Made by a program: the position numbers and the translations under genes
Notes under the pieces: model-generated
Told to the model about the DNA's origin: nothing
The model's database searches: none
What the model saw: the letters and a program-made list of their open reading frames with translations, nothing else
Assembly (NCBI RefSeq): GCF_001885765.1
Contig: NZ_JXKD01000004.1
Location: 1 to 64,000, forward strand
Length of the DNA stretch: 64,000 bases
Origin: Enterococcus aquimarinus
GTDB lineage: Bacteria; Bacillota; Bacilli; Lactobacillales; Enterococcaceae
Direction of reading: 5' to 3'
In this document: piece by piece, positions 60,163 through 64,000 of the stretch
How the letters are laid out: every line of letters starts with the position of its first letter
Numbering within the stretch: position 1 is the first letter of the stretch

Positions 60163-60444
60163 ATGTAGCAAACTAGACTGTTGTTGTTTACATTGTTTGG
60201 CTCTTTGATTTTTTGCGCGTCCTTTGCTTATACCGGTGACAATATGGTGATATCAACAATTGATCATGAAGGTGTACTTTCAAATTTGAATAAGGATACC
60301 TCTGAAATTCAACCACAAATTCAATGGGCTGAAGTACCATTGGTTCAGTTTGTTAGAGAAAAATATTCGAATGGATCTTGGATTCGCACGAGCACACAGA
60401 CCTTGAGTATAATGACTATCAGTCTATTAAGAATCCTATCCTAA
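60163..60444 (+). pseudogene. Small secreted protein gene broken at codon 2
   Basis: ATG (60163) is followed at once by TAG, then QTRLLLFTLFGSLIFCASFA, a clear signal peptide, and about 65 residues (QIQWAEVPLVQFVREKYSNGSWIRTSTQT). A change of AAG to TAG would explain it. Near the end the +1 frame reads LEYNDYQSIKNPILK, which looks more protein-like than the current end, so a frameshift is also possible. It is divergent from the Rgg gene and could have been its target (inference). A TTG at 60181 is the only intact start, without a site. Family not recognised. Confidence 0.5.
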
Positions 60445-60791
60445 AATAATAAGATATATCTATAAGTTTTCTTCAATATAAAGGTCTCCATAGCATGAGT
60501 AAGTGCTCTAATTAACAGTTGATGTATAGTAAGTCAAAGCGTTTTTATATTTGGTGTATCATAGTCTATATTTAAACCTTTGAATTTCTCTACAAAATAG
60601 AGCGTTATTCCGCACATTTGGAGTAGAGCTCTATTATTTCATATTATATTTTAAATAGATTAGATCCTAATTCCCACATTACTAAATCGTAAGTTTAGAT
60701 ATTATGTAATATCGGGGATTCAAGCTAAAGTTGATTTTCATAGTTTTTACTTTCCTATCATTTGAATCGAATTTAAGGAAGAAGGGTGAAG
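60445..60791. other. Intergenic region with one hairpin
   Basis: AATAGAGC (60597-60604) and GCTCTATT (60628-60635) form a stem followed by ATTTC, perhaps a weak terminator. TTGATT (60731-60736) and TATCAT (60756-60761) are 19 bases apart and could be a poor promoter for the next gene. The rest is AT-rich with no frame I can support. Confidence 0.35.
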
Positions 60792-61532
60792 ATGAAAAAG
60801 AAAAAATGGGTTGTTTTGGTTGGTGTTATAGCAGTTGCAATTGGCGGTTGGTTTTATCAAGAAGTAAAAGAAAACGAAGTCGCGGAGGCTCAAGAAGAGC
60901 TTAAAAGTAATCAACAATTAGTCGGTAAAGATGGAGATTTGACGTTGGCTGTTGAAAGATTGGAAGATGCTTCAGGTTATTTGAAGATGAACATAAAAGA
61001 AAATGATTTTACCCAGTTAGAAGCACAATTGGCAGCCGTGAAATCTGAAAATAATCAATTGATTGCTAAATACAAGTTAAAATCCAATGCGGTACGTCAC
61101 GTTGAACGTTTAGAAGAAAGGTTAAGTTTACTTCGTCAACGCTTTGAGTTTCAAGAGGAAATCAATCAGTTATTTATTGATGGTACAGCAATTAATCAGG
61201 GAGTCTTCAATCAAAAATTAGTTTTGAAAAAAGACCTGACTCAGCTTGATATCGAGAAGCTAGAAAAGTCGTTTGAACAAATGTTTGAATACCAAGAAGA
61301 TTCGTGGATTACAATGATGGAGCAGTCACTAGAAGCCATTTTAGGACAAGTTATTATTATTAATAATGCTTCAAGGATGATTGCTGATTCCAAAGTTGAA
61401 GATGCAAAAAACTTAGTGATTTTGCTAAATAACCTTACAGCAACTGAAACAAAAATGGCGTTGCTTTCCCAAATGACAGGGGAATTGCAGGAGGCTGTTT
61501 TTGAAGAATTACAGCTAAGTAATAGATTGTAG
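60792..61532 (+). CDS. Membrane-anchored, coiled-coil extracellular protein of unknown function
   Basis: 246 residues. KKKKWVVLVGVIAVAIGGWFYQEV is an N-terminal signal anchor. The rest is almost wholly charged helix with heptad-like spacing (FTQLEAQLAAVKSENNQLIAKY; VRHVERLEERLSLLRQRFEF; EKLEKSFEQMF), so a long coiled coil outside the membrane. The ATG at 60792 sits behind GAAGGGTG; the GTG at 60786 is part of that site. No family recognised. Confidence 0.65.
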   Translation: MKKKKWVVLVGVIAVAIGGWFYQEVKENEVAEAQEELKSNQQLVGKDGDLTLAVERLEDASGYLKMNIKENDFTQLEAQLAAVKSENNQLIAKYKLKSNAVRHVERLEERLSLLRQRFEFQEEINQLFIDGTAINQGVFNQKLVLKKDLTQLDIEKLEKSFEQMFEYQEDSWITMMEQSLEAILGQVIIINNASRMIADSKVEDAKNLVILLNNLTATETKMALLSQMTGELQEAVFEELQLSNRL

Positions 61533-61579
61533 ATATTAGAATATTCACGAAGCAGGTTTCGAATCATAAATTACACAAT

Positions 61580-61625
61580 AAAAAAGGTCAACGCTAATCA
61601 TTACGGTTAGCGTTGACCTTTTTTG
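61580..61625. terminator. Strong terminator after the coiled-coil gene
   Basis: AAAAAGGTCAACGCTAA pairs with TTAGCGTTGACCTTTTT around 9 bases. Confidence 0.9.
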
Positions 61626-61804
61626 TATTTGGAGTATGCAAAGGGATCTATGCAGGTAGTCCCTTCGGTTACTTTTACCATAACTCCTTGAATTCCAGTA
61701 TTCTTAATTTGCTTGCACATTTATAGGGACTTCAATATAAAAGAGCATAGCTAAAAGAAAGAGTTGTTTTTATATTCAAAGAGAAATATATATTGTTGGT
61801 TTTA

Positions 61805-62065
61805 ATGCAAGCTGTAATAAAAAATAAAATGATGATAGAAATTAGTCACATAATAGTTCTTATACTAATAGTTATAATAGATACTACTGTTCAGGAATAT
61901 TCTGTTTTTGTGAATCTATCTTTTTTCAGATGGATACTTACTTTGCAGATTTTGGTTGAGATTCAGACAATTGTTTTAATCTTACCTGAAACGAGAGTAA
62001 CCAATATAATAAATAAAGGGATTTATAGACTAGTAAATATTCTCATCAACAAAGAAAAAAAGTGA
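61805..62065 (+). CDS. Possible small membrane protein (86 aa)
   Basis: From the ATG at 61805 the frame gives two hydrophobic segments (ISHIIVLILIVII and WILTLQILVEIQTIVLIL) and a basic end NKEKK. There is no clear ribosome site, and the region is very AT-rich, where chance frames of this kind are common. Low confidence that it is expressed. Between 61626 and 61804 I see nothing else. Confidence 0.3.
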   Translation: MQAVIKNKMMIEISHIIVLILIVIIDTTVQEYSVFVNLSFFRWILTLQILVEIQTIVLILPETRVTNIINKGIYRLVNILINKEKK

Positions 62066-62105
62066 AAAAACAAGATTTGGTGATGATGCATCATTATGTC
62101 TAGAA

Positions 62106-62146
62106 AAGAAAAACTATTTGATATATTAAATCGAATAGCTTTTCTT
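62106..62146. terminator. Hairpin between the small frame and the lipoprotein gene
   Basis: AAGAAAAACTATTTGAT and ATCGAATAGCTTTTCTT pair with two G-U wobbles around 7 bases. It could end the convergent lipoprotein transcript. Confidence 0.6.
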
Positions 62147-62174
62147 GTTATTTATTTAAAATAAGCTTCAAATA

Positions 62175-62807
62175 TTATTCCTCCCAGTCTTCAGCCTCAT
62201 GAGTCACTTTAAGATCAAATTCCAGATGATTTGAATGATTTCTTGCGTTAAGTTTGAACAAGCTTTCCATATAATAATAACGAATGTACAGTGTATCTAC
62301 ATCCTTTACGGGACGTTCATCAAGCTTAATGGAGAAAATATAAGTTCCAATCTCACCTTTTTCTATTGGTTCTTGGGGGAGAGACGAAACAACATAAGGC
62401 TGTTCCCCTCTATCTGTAATAAAAGCTGTTTGACCAACCATAGGAGTTAGTTTTATAGGGTTATCGTGATTGAAATTTTGAACTTCTAATTCTAGCTTAA
62501 TGTTATGATTTTGTTTTTGATATTCCCTTAGCTGAGACTCCGTATAATATTCTTTCATTGCTTCAGTACTTTCAGTAGAAAGTTTTTTAAATGTTAAGCC
62601 AATCAATGGCTCGCCATCCTCATATATAATTCCCTGTTCATTATTCCGATAAAAATCTTTATCTGTTGTGAATCGTGTATCGTATACAGGTTTTGAATAT
62701 TTAAAATCACCTAACCGAATGGCTTCAGCTTTACTCAATTTTTTTGGCTCTGAGGCGCATCCAGTCAAAAGTAAAAAAAGAAATAAATAAAATAGTTTTT
62801 TCTTCAA
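62175..62807 (-). CDS. Lipoprotein of unknown function
   Basis: 210 residues from a TTG at 62807, 7 bases after GGGAGG; the frame is open to 62891 but only this start gives a proper signal peptide (KKKLFYLFLFLLLTGC, lipobox LTGC). The mature part is a beta-rich domain (IKLELEVQNFNHDNPIKLTPM; GEIGTYIFSIKLDERPVKDVDTLYIRYYY), resembling a surface Ig-like or DUF4352-type fold. Family not firmly recognised. Confidence 0.7.
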   Translation of the reverse strand: MKKKLFYLFLFLLLTGCASEPKKLSKAEAIRLGDFKYSKPVYDTRFTTDKDFYRNNEQGIIYEDGEPLIGLTFKKLSTESTEAMKEYYTESQLREYQKQNHNIKLELEVQNFNHDNPIKLTPMVGQTAFITDRGEQPYVVSSLPQEPIEKGEIGTYIFSIKLDERPVKDVDTLYIRYYYMESLFKLNARNHSNHLEFDLKVTHEAEDWEE

Positions 62808-62973
62808 GAGCTTAACCTCCCACAATTTATAAATATTGATTCGATTAGACCGTATCATATTTATAAAATAATTAATACTAAAATAAATCAAAAATATAAG
62901 TTGTCACAACTTAATGACTTAATTGTTATTATCAGGTTTTGAATCAGTTCCTGAAGGTGGTTGTAAAGTATGA

Positions 62974-63123
62974 CCGACCATCTTCAGTCTTATTCGGGCT
63001 GTTCAGCATGAGCTTGGGATTGTAGTAATAGCTAATAATTTTGGGCCAACAACGATAAGTAAATGGAATAGTCCAGTTTCTCAATTACTATTTGAAGATA
63101 AAAACATAAAATTATTAAGTTGA
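62974..63123 (+). pseudogene. Orphan C-terminal gene fragment
   Basis: After a TGA at 62971 the frame reads PTIFSLIRAVQHELGIVVIA, then NNFGPTTISKWNSPVSQLLF and a short tail to a TGA at 63121. It is protein-like but lacks any start or ribosome site and begins abruptly. I do not recognise the parent family. The rest of the gap 62808-63349 holds only AT-rich sequence and the ribosome site of the next gene. Confidence 0.35.
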
Positions 63124-63349
63124 TTTAGTACTGAACCCTTAAAGCTAGAGTGAAAATTTCAACTTTAGGGATGTTTTATACGAATAAATAGCTTTTTAAA
63201 AGAGCCCAAATTCATTTGTAAACTAAAATTGATTTTGTTAATATATAAGATAACTGAATTTTTTTACATTCATTGAGATTAGTGAAGTAAGAGTGATAGG
63301 AATGGTGTGCTGTGAGTTATTTGAAAGAGCACGTCTATAGGAGGAAGTT

Positions 63350-64000
63350 ATGGAAAAAGGAACACGAGAATGGTTTTTGCGCTTTGTAAAAGGCATGTTT
63401 ATTGGATCTGGGTTTATTTTGCCAGGAGTTAGTGGTGGCGCATTAGCGGCTATATTTGGAATTTATGAGCGAATTATTTCATTTTTAGCCCACATTACGA
63501 AAGATTTTAAAGAAAACGTGCGCTTTTTCTTACCGATTGGTTTAGGAGGCGTAACGGGCGTTTTTCTGTTATCGTTTGGTGTGAGTTTTTTATTAGGTAC
63601 GTACGAAGTGATGATTATGTGGTTTTTTGTAGGCTGTATTGTAGGAACGGTTCCAGCACTTTGGAAAGAAGCTGGCCGTGAGGGTCGCTCGAATCGCGAT
63701 ATCATGATTTTAATTGGGAGCTTTGTTGCCGGTTATTTATTCTTATGGCAAGGTTCTTCTTTGTTTTCAGAAGTTCAACAAAACTTTTGGACGTGGCTGA
63801 TTGCAGGTGGCTTAATTGGTTTAGGAATGATTGTTCCAGGTCTCAGTCCTTCTAATTTTTTAATTTACATGGGAATGTATAAAGCGATGTCTGATGGAAT
63901 CAAGGAACTGAATTTTAGTGTTATTGTACCGATTGGAATTGGTGGTATCGTCACTGTTTTAGGATTATCCAAAATTATGGACTATATCTTCAGCAAAGCG
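63350..64000 (+). CDS. DUF368 membrane protein (probable undecaprenyl phosphate translocase), partial
   Basis: 217 codons to the window edge. The ATG at 63350 follows AGGAGG. The family signature is present twice: SGFILPGVSGGALAAIFGIYERI near the start and GLGMIVPGLSPSNFLIYMGMYKAM later, with hydrophobic helices between them. DUF368 proteins (PopT) have been linked to returning the lipid carrier C55-phosphate across the membrane for cell-wall synthesis. The C-terminus lies outside the window. Confidence 0.88.
   Translation, partial: MEKGTREWFLRFVKGMFIGSGFILPGVSGGALAAIFGIYERIISFLAHITKDFKENVRFFLPIGLGGVTGVFLLSFGVSFLLGTYEVMIMWFFVGCIVGTVPALWKEAGREGRSNRDIMILIGSFVAGYLFLWQGSSLFSEVQQNFWTWLIAGGLIGLGMIVPGLSPSNFLIYMGMYKAMSDGIKELNFSVIVPIGIGGIVTVLGLSKIMDYIFSKA

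Overview
The window comes from a low-GC Gram-positive bacterium of the Lactobacillales type. The evidence is tandem T-box leaders on a complete trp operon, a streptococcal-style MET-box beside a LysR regulator and metE, LicT/BglG-type antitermination, LacI-controlled CUT1 sugar operons without their own ATPase, an Rgg-family regulator and strong AGGAGG ribosome sites. A Carnobacteriaceae-like host is my guess; nothing in the window fixes the genus.

Layout. 0-3.4 kb: a start-less hsdS piece on the minus strand, hsdR and a short gene remnant. 3.4-5 kb: a VOC protein and a heliorhodopsin. 5.2-14.9 kb: a probable mixed-linkage beta-glucan locus (LacI regulator, ROK kinase, LplABC-type importer, YesL-like protein, GH3 beta-glucosidase, membrane-anchored GH16 lichenase). 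15-18.5 kb: a fumarate-reductase-like flavolipoprotein, a GTPase and a cupin. 18.6-25 kb: a four-gene, translationally coupled exopolysaccharide-type operon (degenerate GGDEF plus pseudo-receiver, membrane HEAT protein, processive GT2 synthase, membrane-anchored glycoside-hydrolase-like protein). 25-36 kb: GNAT, an ABC-2 exporter, truA, a decayed GH1 gene behind an intact RAT antiterminator, rluF, pckA, an esterase, DUF1456 and ddh. Two copies of a 365-368 bp ISL3-like MITE (27.7 and 35.9 kb) each keep a perfect 8-bp target duplication. 36.3-37.3 kb: a decayed exported-protein gene behind LytTR-type direct repeats, then a small membrane protein. 37.3-45.3 kb: a luciferase-like oxidoreductase and trpEGDCFBA. 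45.3-49.5 kb: a LysR regulator and metEF. 49.7-56.1 kb: an alpha-galactoside operon. 56.2-64 kb: DUF2871, DUF1846, DUF1294, Rgg, decayed or unrecognised secreted proteins, a lipoprotein and the start of a DUF368 gene.

How the parts fit. Both carbohydrate loci follow one plan: a LacI repressor, a lipoprotein binding protein, two permeases and a glycosidase, with a shared ATPase expected elsewhere. The biosynthetic half is nutritional (Trp, Met, DAP/Lys, gluconeogenesis). The accessory half shows decay: nonsense codons, an internal deletion and orphan C-terminal fragments, concentrated near the MITEs and in 59.9-63.3 kb. The items most worth a second look are the heliorhodopsin, the MITE pair with its unusually conserved structured core, the EPS-type operon with its degenerate signalling protein, and the LytTR-repeat/decayed-gene locus.
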